This document shows positions 33,946 through 43,352 of a DNA stretch of 64,000 nucleotides, in pieces (position 1 is the stretch's first letter; each line of letters starts with the position of its first letter). The stretch spans positions 1 through 64,000 of the forward strand of contig NZ_BMLW01000019.1 of assembly GCF_014645515.1 (NCBI RefSeq). The letters run 5' to 3'. The notes under the pieces are model-generated. The model was not told the DNA's origin and did no database searches. It saw only the letters and a list, made by a program, of their open reading frames with translations. Source of the stretch: Oceanobacillus neutriphilus (GTDB lineage Bacteria; Bacillota; Bacilli; Bacillales; Amphibacillaceae). The position numbers were made by a program, and so were the translations under genes.

Positions 33946-35391
33946 GTGCAATCATTTAATAAAAAACCTATCATTATAGTTCTTCTTATTGGCGGATTCA
34001 TTTCCATTTTAAATCAGACAACGATGATTACTGCAATTCCGCCAATTATGGAAGAAATGAGTGTGAGCGCCAATACAGGGCAATGGCTGACGACTGTTTT
34101 TATGCTTGTGAATGGAGTAATGATTCCAATCACAGCATTTTTAATGGCGCGATTTACAACAAGACAGCTGTTTATTACTGCGATGACAGTATTTGCAGTT
34201 GGAACAGCATTTTCTGCTGTTGCCCCTAACTTTGGTATGCTGATTTTGGGAAGAATTATTCAATCCAGTGGAGCAGGCGTAATTATGCCGTTGATGCAGA
34301 CTGTGTTTTTATTAATTTTTCCTGTTAAAAACCGCGGGATGGCGATGGGACTGGTGGGACTTGTGATATCATTCGCTCCGGCGATTGGTCCTGCTTTGTC
34401 CGGATGGATTATCACCAATTATTCCTGGCGTGCTGTATTCCTTATCATATTGCCTATCGCGATTATCGTCATTCTGCTTGCCGCTAAGGTAATGAAAAAT
34501 GTTACAGAATTAACTAATCCGAAAATGGATATGTTATCGATTATCCTGTCTTCCTTCGGTTTTGGAGGATTGTTATATGGATTTACAAGTGTGGGCAACA
34601 ATGGCTGGGACAGTATCATCACGATTGCAACATTGCTTGTTGGTGCCGTATCCTTGTTGAGTTTCATTATTAGACAGCTTCGTATCGAAACACCTATGCT
34701 GGAATTCAGGGTATTTAAAAATCCAATTTTCACCTTGTCGACGATTATTCCTATGATCGCATTTATGGGGTTGATTGGTGCAGAGACACTAATTCCGCTA
34801 TATATGCAAAATGCACGTGGTTTTACAGCGACAGAAGCGGGAATTGCTCTTCTTCCCGGTGCGCTTGTGAATGGAATGATGTCTCCGATTACGGGGCGTA
34901 TCTTTGACCGTTTTGGTGCAAGATGGCTTGCAGTTACCGGGCTTGTCATTATTACAGCTTCAACTTTCGCACTTTCCAATCTGGGCCCTTCTACATCGAT
35001 GACAATGATTATGATTTTGTATGCGGTTCGGATGTTCGGCCTTTCCATGGTTATGATGCCTGTAACAACGGCAGGCTTAAATCAGCTTCCGAGAGAGTTG
35101 ATTTCACATGGTACGGCGATGACGAACACCATGCGTCAGGTCTCAGCATCCATTGGAACAGCTATCGTTATCACTGTCATGACAACGGCGGAAGTATCAG
35201 CGGAGCATAATCCCGAAATAGCCTATCCGATGATTCATGGTATTAATGTTGCCTTTATGGTCATTACAGTACTATCACTGGCTGGGGTTGTCATTAGCTT
35301 CTTTATCAAGAATGGCAATGCACCTGAAGAAGAACAAACTCATGTGCAGCGTGATGAAAGTGAAGAGCGGACAGCCCATGAATCAAGATAA
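33946..35391 (+). CDS. DHA2-family MFS multidrug transporter (LmrB/EmrB-like)
   Basis: 481 residues with 14 predicted membrane helices. LNQTTMITAIPPIMEEMSVS at the start, QWLTTVFMLVNGVMIPITAF in helix 2 and IQSSGAGVIMPLMQTV (motif around loop 4-5) are DHA2 marks. LmrB-like pumps export lincomycin or puromycin by proton antiport, but substrate cannot be assigned. GTG start; AAGGAGGTAA lies 12 bases upstream, which is slightly far. No regulator is adjacent. Confidence 0.88.
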   Translation: MQSFNKKPIIIVLLIGGFISILNQTTMITAIPPIMEEMSVSANTGQWLTTVFMLVNGVMIPITAFLMARFTTRQLFITAMTVFAVGTAFSAVAPNFGMLILGRIIQSSGAGVIMPLMQTVFLLIFPVKNRGMAMGLVGLVISFAPAIGPALSGWIITNYSWRAVFLIILPIAIIVILLAAKVMKNVTELTNPKMDMLSIILSSFGFGGLLYGFTSVGNNGWDSIITIATLLVGAVSLLSFIIRQLRIETPMLEFRVFKNPIFTLSTIIPMIAFMGLIGAETLIPLYMQNARGFTATEAGIALLPGALVNGMMSPITGRIFDRFGARWLAVTGLVIITASTFALSNLGPSTSMTMIMILYAVRMFGLSMVMMPVTTAGLNQLPRELISHGTAMTNTMRQVSASIGTAIVITVMTTAEVSAEHNPEIAYPMIHGINVAFMVITVLSLAGVVISFFIKNGNAPEEEQTHVQRDESEERTAHESR

Positions 35392-35417
35392 AATACAATG
35401 AGTTGAAATTTGGAATG

Positions 35418-35446
35418 GCGTCAAGGGTATCCTTGGCGCTGTTTTA
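35418..35446 (+). terminator. rho-independent terminator
   Basis: GCGTCAAGG and CCTTGGCGC pair (one mismatch) around GTAT, followed by TGTTTTAT. Confidence 0.75.
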
Positions 35447-35929
35447 TAATGGATAGATTTTTGAATTGAAATTGTATATAAGTGAGTATATCTAATTCCT
35501 TTTTTAGGTGATTCTAATGATTTACCGAGGAATATATTTACATTTTATTGAATAGATTGTGAATTAATGATAAACTAATCATATTATTTTGTTTAAGGGA
35601 ATATTTACAATATTTTTTATTTGATAAGTTAGCTAAGAAAGAAAATTAGGCATTACATCAAGACCCGTCATTCCAAGGCCCCATATAAAATCTCCCGAAA
35701 TACATGTCACCCCCACAGCATATATAGTAGAGGAGATATATTCAGTTATTCATTTGTTGTCAAAAAAATGATGGCGCTTTCTATTTTGGTATTGAGCATA
35801 CAATAATTCACCACATTAGATAATATTTGTTTGCAGGCAATTGTATGAGGATGCACCATTTAAATTTATATCATTCGCTGTCTAGAAAAACAGTTTACCG
35901 ATTGGGGTTAAGCGGGCTAGGAGGATCCT
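35447..35929. other. intergenic stretch before the FtsX-type exporter
   Basis: 483 AT-rich bases; no ORF with a good start and no strong dyad. It probably contains the exporter promoter, but I cannot place it confidently. Confidence 0.4.
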
Positions 35930-38440
35930 ATGAGAAGTGTGATAAAGCATATCATGATCAATTTGTTTGAAAAAAAATTCCGGACATTGATTGTCTTATT
36001 AACCGTCCTATTGACAACATTGGTTGTATTTATTGGGTTAAGTCTTAATGAGATTATTAATAACACATATACTTCCATGTTAAAAGGTGCTTATGGAGAT
36101 ACGAATATTATTGTCTCGAAATCTGATGAAGAACCATTGTATGAAAAGGGAGATTTAGTCACAACCAATGTATCTATTGAAAATCGAAATGACATGCTCG
36201 TTGCTCAGGGAGAAACGAGGCTGATGAACGAAGACGTTAACGTCACCTTAATTGGGATGAATATTTTGAAAGCAGAAGAGAGCGGATTAGTAGAAAAAAT
36301 TACTCAGAGAGAAGAGGGGAAGCTTGAAAAGGATATGGCAGTTATCAGTAATCATGCTGCTTCAGAATACGGTCTGGATATAGGAGATAAGATATCTGTC
36401 GAAGCAGGGGAGGATACATATGAGTACGAGATTGGGATAATTGGCAAGGAGAGAGGTATTTTTTTCTCTGAACTCGATACGATTACCCTTGCTGTTACCG
36501 AGGCGCAGGTCAACACCATATTTGACACAAAAGACAAGGTAAATACTTCCTATCTATCTGTGCCCGAAAATAAAGTTAGCGCCTCTATGGAAGCGCTAAA
36601 AGAGCAGAATCCTGATTTTCAGATTCAAAATCAATCTACTGCTGCCAGTACACGTGATGAAGCTACATTTGAAACAACAATGCTGCTGGCTATTATCACA
36701 ATTGTTATGATTAGCTCTTACATCATTATTTCCTTGGCAAAATTAATTGCTGTGGAACGGATGCCGGTTATCGGCACCTTTAGAAGTATTGGAGCAAGTA
36801 AGAAATTAACCAATTTTATTCTGACTTTGGAATTTTTATTTTATGGATTGATTGGTTCTATTATAGGCCTGGCTCTGGGAATGGCCATATTACCGTATGT
36901 CGCAGATGTATTTAATGAATATAAGGAACTTGGTGTCGAAACAGAAGTTAATTATAATATGGTTTACTTAAGCATCGCTTTCTTATTTGGTACGTTATTC
37001 CCGCCGATTATCAGCTATTTTCAAATTATCAGGATGAATAAAAAGCCATTGAAGGAAATCATTCTTAATACGGCACATACCGCCCAAAAGCGTTCAGCTG
37101 TACCATTTATCATGGGTATTCTTCTGCTGATAGGCGCATTTGGCTTGTATTATATCAATCGGACAGATGACCTTTTGATAAGTATTCTTTCTATTCTCTG
37201 TTTATTTATTTCCATTGTTTTATTAATGCCGGGCTTTCTTAATGCTGTGTCAGCAGGTTTGAATTTTACATTTAACCGCATTGGTTCAGGAGAGCTTTTG
37301 CTCGGGGTGAAGAACTTAGGGAATAATAAAATGGCATCAAATAATTCGAATATGATTATAGTGGTTTTTTTACTGCTTATGCTTGTTGGAATGATTGCAA
37401 GCGGGATTGATCAATACTTGAATAAATCATTAATTAGAGATTATGATATTGCTATTACAGAAATACAGGACGATCCGGAAAATTTTGAAGATGTACAAGA
37501 AATAGATAGTGTATCCGATACATATACACAGTATGTAGATACTGCAGAGGTCGAAATAGATGGTCAAGGAGAGACCTTAGGAGTTCTCGGTATTGATAAT
37601 CTGGAATCATTTGATTCATTCTTTTCGGGAATAACCTTTCTCGATGATGCAAAAGAACAATTAAATAGCGCTGAGGATGGAATTGTTCTGGATGAATATC
37701 AACTGGAAAGATTCGGTTTACAGCTGGGAGATAAGATAGAGTTACAGCCTCTTGATGCAAACTATGAACCATTAGAGGGAGAAGATTCGACAGTGACAGC
37801 TACAGTAGTTGGTTCTATGGAAAGCTTAGGATTCTCTCAGAATAGAGCAACTGCATTGATTAATCTAAGTTTTTTCAAGAAGGATTTTGAAGATACATTA
37901 GGTCAGATTAATATCAAAGCTGCCCCGGGAGCTGATTTAGAAAAGGTCAAAAAAGAAATTAATGATCATTATTCAAATGCAGATATGACTGTCAATACGT
38001 TCGATGAAATTTTGCAAACACAAAAAAGTACTATTGATACATTGATTCTTGGAATGACTATTATTGTCTTATTGGGATTATTAATAGGAGTTCTCGGCAT
38101 TTCTAATAATCTGCTTGTTTCCTTTATTCAAAGAAAGAAAGAATACGCTGTTTTATATTCTGTTTGTATGAGCAGAGGACAACTGGTTAAAGTGCTGCTT
38201 GTTGAAACAATCTTAACATTTATTGCTGTAACAGTGGCAGGATTTGCGGGCAGTTTAGCCATGAATGTAATTATGGCAAAGCTCTTGTATGCCATTGGAT
38301 TAAGAATCGATTTTCAATTTAACACCGGCCTGTTCCTGATTTTATCTGTGGTCGTACTTGTATTGTTGCTGCTTTCCAACCTCTCGATTATTAGAAAAAT
38401 TTATCGAATGAATATTGTCGAGAGTCTGCGTTTTGAATAA
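35930..38440 (+). CDS. FtsX/MacB-like ABC exporter permease
   Basis: 836 residues. One N-terminal membrane helix (~20-40), an extracytoplasmic MacB_PCD-like domain (~45-240), an FtsX unit (SYIIISLAKLIAVERMPVIG, then FRSIGASKKLTNFILTLEFL) at ~250-375, further helices, a second extracytoplasmic domain (~510-690) and a second FtsX unit at the end (SFIQRKKEYAVLYSVCMSRG). Such proteins move lipids, peptides or drugs by mechanotransmission. ATG after TAGGAGG. The ATPase gene follows after 35 bases. Confidence 0.85.
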   Translation: MRSVIKHIMINLFEKKFRTLIVLLTVLLTTLVVFIGLSLNEIINNTYTSMLKGAYGDTNIIVSKSDEEPLYEKGDLVTTNVSIENRNDMLVAQGETRLMNEDVNVTLIGMNILKAEESGLVEKITQREEGKLEKDMAVISNHAASEYGLDIGDKISVEAGEDTYEYEIGIIGKERGIFFSELDTITLAVTEAQVNTIFDTKDKVNTSYLSVPENKVSASMEALKEQNPDFQIQNQSTAASTRDEATFETTMLLAIITIVMISSYIIISLAKLIAVERMPVIGTFRSIGASKKLTNFILTLEFLFYGLIGSIIGLALGMAILPYVADVFNEYKELGVETEVNYNMVYLSIAFLFGTLFPPIISYFQIIRMNKKPLKEIILNTAHTAQKRSAVPFIMGILLLIGAFGLYYINRTDDLLISILSILCLFISIVLLMPGFLNAVSAGLNFTFNRIGSGELLLGVKNLGNNKMASNNSNMIIVVFLLLMLVGMIASGIDQYLNKSLIRDYDIAITEIQDDPENFEDVQEIDSVSDTYTQYVDTAEVEIDGQGETLGVLGIDNLESFDSFFSGITFLDDAKEQLNSAEDGIVLDEYQLERFGLQLGDKIELQPLDANYEPLEGEDSTVTATVVGSMESLGFSQNRATALINLSFFKKDFEDTLGQINIKAAPGADLEKVKKEINDHYSNADMTVNTFDEILQTQKSTIDTLILGMTIIVLLGLLIGVLGISNNLLVSFIQRKKEYAVLYSVCMSRGQLVKVLLVETILTFIAVTVAGFAGSLAMNVIMAKLLYAIGLRIDFQFNTGLFLILSVVVLVLLLLSNLSIIRKIYRMNIVESLRFE

Positions 38441-38475
38441 AAGGAATGTCAAACTTATTATAAGGGGGGATCTAT

Positions 38476-39171
38476 ATGGAATACGTAATTAAAACAGAAG
38501 ATCTGCGGAAAAGCTTTCAGAATGGCGGAAAAGAAATTGAAGTGATTAAGGAAATTGATTTGGAGGTTCTTGAAGGAGAATTTGTTTCGATTATGGGGCC
38601 GTCCGGATGTGGGAAAAGTACACTGCTTTATATGCTGGGCGGTATCGATACTCCTACATCTGGAAAAGTATTTATTCATAACGAAGATATAAACAAAATG
38701 AAAGATAAGCAGAAAAGTAGATTGAGACGTAAGAATATTGGCTTTGTATTCCAATTTTATAATTTAGTACAAAATCTGACGGTAGCTGAAAATATATTAT
38801 TACCGCTGACAATGGACGGAAAAAAAGCCCGTCATTACCAACAGGAACTAAATGATATTTTGCAGATTGTCGGATTAACAGAAAGAAAAAACTTTACGCC
38901 GAGAGAGCTGTCAGGAGGGCAACAGCAAAGAGTGGCTATCGCCCGTGCTTTAATCATGAATCCTAAAATTATTTTAGCAGATGAACCAATTGGAAATTTA
39001 GATAGTAAATCTGGAACAGAAATTATGGAGCTGTTCGAAAAGATTAATCAGGAAAAAAACATTACAATTCTCCAGGTGACCCATTCTCAGGAATCGGCAG
39101 AGTATGGAAACAGGACGATCCGCATGTTGGATGGTCTGATTGAATCAGATTTGAAGAAACAAATTATGTAA
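38476..39171 (+). CDS. ABC transporter ATPase (LolD/MacB/BceA type)
   Basis: 231 residues. Walker A GPSGCGKST, Q-loop GFVFQFYNLVQNLT, signature LSGGQQQRVAIARAL, Walker B IILADEPIGNLD and an H-loop His in LQVTHSQESA. This set is typical of the MacB-like ATPases that drive FtsX-type permeases. It forms a pair with the preceding permease; both lack a dedicated regulator nearby. ATG after TAAGGGGGGATC. Confidence 0.9.
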   Translation: MEYVIKTEDLRKSFQNGGKEIEVIKEIDLEVLEGEFVSIMGPSGCGKSTLLYMLGGIDTPTSGKVFIHNEDINKMKDKQKSRLRRKNIGFVFQFYNLVQNLTVAENILLPLTMDGKKARHYQQELNDILQIVGLTERKNFTPRELSGGQQQRVAIARALIMNPKIILADEPIGNLDSKSGTEIMELFEKINQEKNITILQVTHSQESAEYGNRTIRMLDGLIESDLKKQIM

Positions 39172-39214
39172 GTTAACAGACTGCCGGAATAATGGCGGTC
39201 TGCAGTTATTACTT

Positions 39215-39898
39215 TTATGAGCGTAAAAGTCTGGGTTCTGTAAAGACTTTATTATCAATAAAGGCATGAGCACGAGAGGGAGCTGACGTGAGCTGTTCAT
39301 AAAGCTTGTGCACGGGATTCCAAAATCGCCGGTACCTCTCTTCAACAATCTGAGACGATCCAACCCAGGCTACATCTCTTTGTAAAGCCCGATTCACCAT
39401 GGTTTCATTATCAATATCCAGCCATATTACGTAATCCCAGTGATCTGCGAGCTCCGGGTGAAGAAGAAATACACCATCAATAATCGCAATATCTTTATCT
39501 CCTGCAGTGTGCCATTGCTCTGGGATCTCCTTGTCGTGAAATGAATCCCAAAGAGCTGTCCGGCACCTCCTGTTTCCTTCAGGGCCTAGAGGCTGCAATA
39601 CAAAGTCGGCAAACGATGTATAATCAAATCCAAAATCATAATAAGATTGTGGAGTCCATTCTCCTTGCTGCGAACGATATTTATGCCCTGGATAATGGAA
39701 ATCGTCTATGGAAGCACGAAGAACTCCACGTGTCAGCTCGCGAACCTCCTTAGCCAGCTCATCGGAAAATGTAGTCTTCCCTGCAGCAGATCGACCATCT
39801 ACCGCAACCCTTGTTGGGTGATCTAAGTTTATTGAGGCAATTTCATTAGCAAGAGCAGTGATTACAGTACGTCTCGAACTATTTGGTATGTTAGACAT
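39215..39898 (-). CDS. uridine kinase-like P-loop phosphotransferase
   Basis: 227 residues from ATG 39898, with CAGGAGGGG upstream; the longer start at 39964 lacks one. Walker A is RVAVDGRSAAGKTTFSDELA; RASIDDFHYPG is the substrate D-D-F-H-x-P motif of uridine kinases; IAIIDGVFLLHPELADHWDY is Walker B with the downstream strand. It probably phosphorylates uridine or a related nucleoside, though several such paralogues are uncharacterised. By eye its GC content is above that of its neighbours, a hint of transfer. Confidence 0.82.
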   Translation of the reverse strand: MSNIPNSSRRTVITALANEIASINLDHPTRVAVDGRSAAGKTTFSDELAKEVRELTRGVLRASIDDFHYPGHKYRSQQGEWTPQSYYDFGFDYTSFADFVLQPLGPEGNRRCRTALWDSFHDKEIPEQWHTAGDKDIAIIDGVFLLHPELADHWDYVIWLDIDNETMVNRALQRDVAWVGSSQIVEERYRRFWNPVHKLYEQLTSAPSRAHAFIDNKVFTEPRLLRS

Positions 39899-40074
39899 AT
39901 TTTCCCCTCCTGAAAGTATATTTCCATGAAAAGTTAGTGAAGTAAATGAACGAATATGTGACATTCTGGGGCGGGGCAGCAGCGATTTCCCGTCTAATCT
40001 GGAAACAATTGCGCATCAAAACTCCCCGCTGAATGAAGTTTTATTTTATATTCTACCTATAAACTATGTTGTGA

Positions 40075-40121
40075 TTGACTTTGTTAAGTGAGTTAGTGTA
40101 CTATTCAAATATTACACTAAC
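40075..40121 (+). promoter_or_regulatory. promoter with YtrA-type operator, copy 1
   Basis: TTGACT (40075-40080) and TACTAT (40099-40104) are 18 bases apart. A perfect inverted repeat GTTAGTGTA-12-TACACTAAC (40092-40121) overlaps the -10 box, matching the AGTGTACTA-like sites of YtrA-family repressors. The first gene of the operon starts at 40142. Confidence 0.75.
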
Positions 40122-40141
40122 ATATAGAAAGGATTAATGCG

Positions 40142-40957
40142 ATGAATGTGTGGGGCTTTTTATTTAAAAAAGAAATTCGGCTGATGCGTTCGTTTTGGAT
40201 GACAGCAGGTCTGGTTATCCTTTTAATTAGTATGATGGGGGGTTATTTAGCAACCAGATTCCATTCTGGTGTCCCAAGTTTGATATTATTCATGCTGATG
40301 TTTTTTCATTCTTTTTATCTGCTGTTATATTTGCTCGTTAGTCTGCGGAAAGAAACAAGAAACTTACCAATTTGGATGCAGTCTCCACAATCAGGTATAT
40401 TATTGCTTTCTGTAAAGTTTGGAGCTGGATTTTTGCTCATGTTAGGATCGTTGGTTTTGAGTTTGCTGCTTTGGCTTTGGGTTGTGAATCTGGATATTCA
40501 AACCAGTCTGTACCAAGGAGGAGCCTATTTTCAATCATTAACTGCAATAGAAGATTTAATAAAGGAACATTGGATTTTATCATTTGTTGTATTTGCTCAA
40601 CGAGGACTCTTTCTGGCAGGACTTGGAGTTCTTCTTTATTTCAGTGTGGATTTATTGAAGTACACTCTTAAAGGCTGGCGGTGGCTATTAGGGTTTGGAT
40701 TGTTTATAGCCGGTGTTTTTATAACGATTTGGTTTAGTAATACGGAGTTATTTGCTTTCATGTTTCATTGGGGCAAGTTAGATCTTTCCGATTTTTCAAC
40801 ACTGTCCTCCTCAGGGACATTTCAAGGTCCTCCAATTGTTACTATTTTTCGGAGTTTTTTCCCGTCATATGCCGGGGACATTATATTCAAATTTTTACTT
40901 GCTGCGGTTTGCTTCTTCATTTCAACCTGGCTTTTAGACCGGAAAGTAGAGGTGTAA
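40142..40957 (+). CDS. ABC-2 membrane subunit of a YtrA-type operon
   Basis: 271 residues with six or seven membrane helices and a start MNVWGFLFKKEIRLMRSFWM typical of ABC-2 permeases of this locus type. ATG after AGAAAGGA. It precedes the GntR gene by 4 bases. In B. subtilis the related ytrABCDEF cluster answers cell-wall antibiotics; whether this does is inferred from family only. Confidence 0.78.
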   Translation: MNVWGFLFKKEIRLMRSFWMTAGLVILLISMMGGYLATRFHSGVPSLILFMLMFFHSFYLLLYLLVSLRKETRNLPIWMQSPQSGILLLSVKFGAGFLLMLGSLVLSLLLWLWVVNLDIQTSLYQGGAYFQSLTAIEDLIKEHWILSFVVFAQRGLFLAGLGVLLYFSVDLLKYTLKGWRWLLGFGLFIAGVFITIWFSNTELFAFMFHWGKLDLSDFSTLSSSGTFQGPPIVTIFRSFFPSYAGDIIFKFLLAAVCFFISTWLLDRKVEV

Positions 40958-40961
40958 CGCT

Positions 40962-41357
40962 GTGGCAGATAAATTTACAGGAAAAGCTCCGATATATTAT
41001 CAGATTGCACAAAAAATATGTAATCAAATTGTTCGCGGTGAGATCAAACCGGGAGATAAACTGCCATCCGTCCGGGAATTGGCTGTCCAATATGGGGTAA
41101 ATCCAAATACAGTGAAAAGAGTCTATATGGAGCTTGATCAAATGGATGTATCAGAAGTGCACCGGGGTCAGGGAACATTCGTGACAGAAAATCAGCAGCA
41201 TTTGGACGAACTTCGGGAACGGCTTAAACAGGATAAAATTAGGAGCTTTGTATTGGATATGAAAGAAATGGGATTCACTCCGGATGAAATTGCAATGGGA
41301 ATACAGCTATATTTTAATGATGGTATAGAAGGAGGGGAAAAGCAGGATGAATCATAA
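40962..41357 (+). CDS. GntR-family regulator, YtrA subfamily
   Basis: 131 residues, as short as YtrA members are (no large ligand domain). GTG start right after the permease stop. The winged helix reads PIYYQIAQKICNQIVRGEIK, GDKLPSVRELAVQYGVNPNT and VHRGQGTFVTEN; a ~50-residue helical tail mediates dimer formation. It would repress through the dyad at 40092-40121. It overlaps the ATPase gene by 11 bases. Confidence 0.88.
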   Translation: MADKFTGKAPIYYQIAQKICNQIVRGEIKPGDKLPSVRELAVQYGVNPNTVKRVYMELDQMDVSEVHRGQGTFVTENQQHLDELRERLKQDKIRSFVLDMKEMGFTPDEIAMGIQLYFNDGIEGGEKQDES

Positions 41358-42075
41358 TTTGGTGCAATTTGATCACGTTTCAAAAAATTATATGAAGGAA
41401 ATAGCACTTGATGATGTCAGCTTTCAACTTCCTCCAGGGAAAGTGATTGGTGTTATAGGGCCAAACGGGTCCGGAAAGTCTACGCTGCTTAAGCTTACTG
41501 CAGGGTTACTACGTCCAACGCAAGGCAAAGTGATTGTGAATGGAAAGCCTGCAAAAAGACGTATATCCTCAGAAGTTTCTTATATGCCAGAGCAGGATGG
41601 ATGCTATCCTTTTTATACCGTTACTGAAGCAATTAAATATTATAACAGCATATACACTGATTTTGATGAAGGTAAAGCAAAAGAAATGCTGGATTTTAAT
41701 GAATTAAGCAGGAATCAGGAAGTAAATAATTTGTCAAAGGGGGGAAAGGTGCGTCTTAAAATGGTTTTGGCCATGTCAAGGCGTGCGCCGTTAATATTGC
41801 TGGATGAACCTTTGGCTGGATTAGATCCAATGATTAGAGATTCCATTATCAAAGGATTGGTTGCTTTCGTTGATCCATCTGAACAGACTGTCGTGATAAC
41901 AACACATGAGGTATCAGAAATTGAACCAGCATTGGATATGGTTATTGCTTTAAAAAATGGGAAGATAGTTAAGCTGGATGATGTTGAAAATATAAGAGGA
42001 ATGTATGGAGATAGTCTAATTGAGTGGATGAAAGAAGTGCTGGGGCCAAACTCTTCCTCTTTGAAAACAGAATAA
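41347..42075 (+). CDS. ABC transporter ATPase of the YtrA-type operon
   Basis: 242 residues. Walker A GPNGSGKST, unusual signature LSKGGKVRLKMVLAM, Walker B PLILLDEPLAGLD, H-loop ITTHEVSE. The LSKG variant is common in YtrB-like ATPases. ATG at 41347 sits inside the GntR gene end with GGAGGGGAAAAG upstream. Partner of the membrane protein at 40142. Confidence 0.88.
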   Translation: MNHNLVQFDHVSKNYMKEIALDDVSFQLPPGKVIGVIGPNGSGKSTLLKLTAGLLRPTQGKVIVNGKPAKRRISSEVSYMPEQDGCYPFYTVTEAIKYYNSIYTDFDEGKAKEMLDFNELSRNQEVNNLSKGGKVRLKMVLAMSRRAPLILLDEPLAGLDPMIRDSIIKGLVAFVDPSEQTVVITTHEVSEIEPALDMVIALKNGKIVKLDDVENIRGMYGDSLIEWMKEVLGPNSSSLKTE

Positions 42076-42127
42076 AGTTAAATCTTCTTTAAAAAATAGA
42101 ATATTTATCACTACTTATAAAAAACAC

Positions 42128-42167
42128 AAAATAACGCCTGACGTAACTACGCTCAGGCGTTATTTTT
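42128..42167 (+). terminator. terminator of the YtrA-type operon
   Basis: AAAATAACGCCTGA and TCAGGCGTTATTTTT form a strong stem with T-run. Confidence 0.92.
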
Positions 42168-42248
42168 GTAGTGCAGAGAAACATAAAACCATTCTAACTG
42201 GAGCTTCGGCATAAAAATAAAAATCTTCTTATCGATTCATAAAAGAGG

Positions 42249-42297
42249 TTGACTTTACTTTGTGTATTAGTGTACTATACAGATATCACACTAATAC
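42249..42297 (+). promoter_or_regulatory. promoter with YtrA-type operator, copy 2
   Basis: TTGACT (42249-42254) and TACTAT (42273-42278), again 18 bases apart, with the perfect inverted repeat GTATTAGTGT-14-ACACTAATAC (42264-42297). The layout and the TTAGTGTACTAT core match copy 1 at 40075. The region to 42465 has no good ORF, so it probably drives the SGNH hydrolase gene. Confidence 0.75.
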
Positions 42298-42465
42298 AGG
42301 GAGGGGATATAATATAAACTATATACGGATACCTGTAATAGTTATGAACTCAACAGGGTGGAGGGATTTTCGGGGGATGAAGTGAAGTAATACTACTGGC
42401 AAAAGGATAATAATTACTACGGCTGTGGTAGGAATTCAAGGGAAATATAACTGGGAGATGATGAG

Positions 42466-43308
42466 ATGAAAGGAAACAATATGCGTGAGCAATGGAAAAA
42501 GATGATTCAAATGCAGCATCCGGAAAAATTGCTGAAATTCGCCCGTCAGCTGGATGGAAAAACATTAGCAGCAATTTATGGTATGGATGTAGAAACATAT
42601 TTAGATTTAAGAAGGCAATTAGAGCATCAGGCTGAGGAAGCTGCTGATCAATTACTTGCAAAGCCAGGATTTGCTGGCAAGGTGAAGAATCTACCCTTTA
42701 AAGCAGGAGAAACTGTAATTGGAGCTGGAGAAAGCACAACGGATGACCTGCTTTCATGGTTTGAAATTTTACGCCATTTACTGAAAAAGGTCAGATCCCA
42801 AGATAATATTTCTTTCATCAATGAAGGCATATCAGGAAACACCTCCACACAGCTTCTCGGGCGGTTTGGCAGTATTGTGGCTCAGAAACCAGATTGGATT
42901 ATTTGCATGATTGGCGGAAATGATGTTCTTCGTCTTGGGGCGGAGCCAGCTAAAACACAGGTCAGTGCAGAGGAAAGCGCCAGGAATATTTCAGAAATCA
43001 GACGGATAGCTGCAGTGAATAGTGAGGCTCGCTGGATATGGATTACACCTCCGCCTGTTAATGATGAAAGAATCGCTGCTTTTCCTCCTTTTAAACAGGG
43101 ACAGTTAAACTGGCGTAATGAAGACATTCGTGTTGTTGGTAATATTATCCGGGACCAGCCCGATTCTGTTATCGATATACAAAAAAATTTCGGAATGCCA
43201 GCTTTACCGGAATGGATGCAAATGGATGGACTTCACCCATCGATTTCTGGACATAAAGAAATTGTGACCCGCTTAGTTGAAGCATTTACTGAGGATTTAG
43301 ATATGTAA
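42466..43308 (+). CDS. SGNH/GDSL-family hydrolase
   Basis: 280 residues. A ~75-residue helical N-terminal extension precedes block I (TVIGAGESTTDDLLSWFEIL, with Ser in G-E-S-T instead of G-D-S), then ISGNTSTQLLGRF, IGGNDVLRLG (block III Gly-Asn-Asp) and MDGLHPSISGHKE with the catalytic Asp and His. Likely an esterase or lipase-like enzyme in the cytosol; no signal peptide. ATG after CTGGGAGATG. Probably the first gene behind the second YtrA-type operator. Confidence 0.82.
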   Translation: MKGNNMREQWKKMIQMQHPEKLLKFARQLDGKTLAAIYGMDVETYLDLRRQLEHQAEEAADQLLAKPGFAGKVKNLPFKAGETVIGAGESTTDDLLSWFEILRHLLKKVRSQDNISFINEGISGNTSTQLLGRFGSIVAQKPDWIICMIGGNDVLRLGAEPAKTQVSAEESARNISEIRRIAAVNSEARWIWITPPPVNDERIAAFPPFKQGQLNWRNEDIRVVGNIIRDQPDSVIDIQKNFGMPALPEWMQMDGLHPSISGHKEIVTRLVEAFTEDLDM

Positions 43309-43352
43309 ATAACTTTATCAAGTTTCATTTTACAAAACGGGAGGCCGATAAA

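Noticed and set aside
34419-35210. Long overlapping frames inside the DHA2 pump gene
   Set aside because: Shadows of a well-supported transporter; no ribosome sites.
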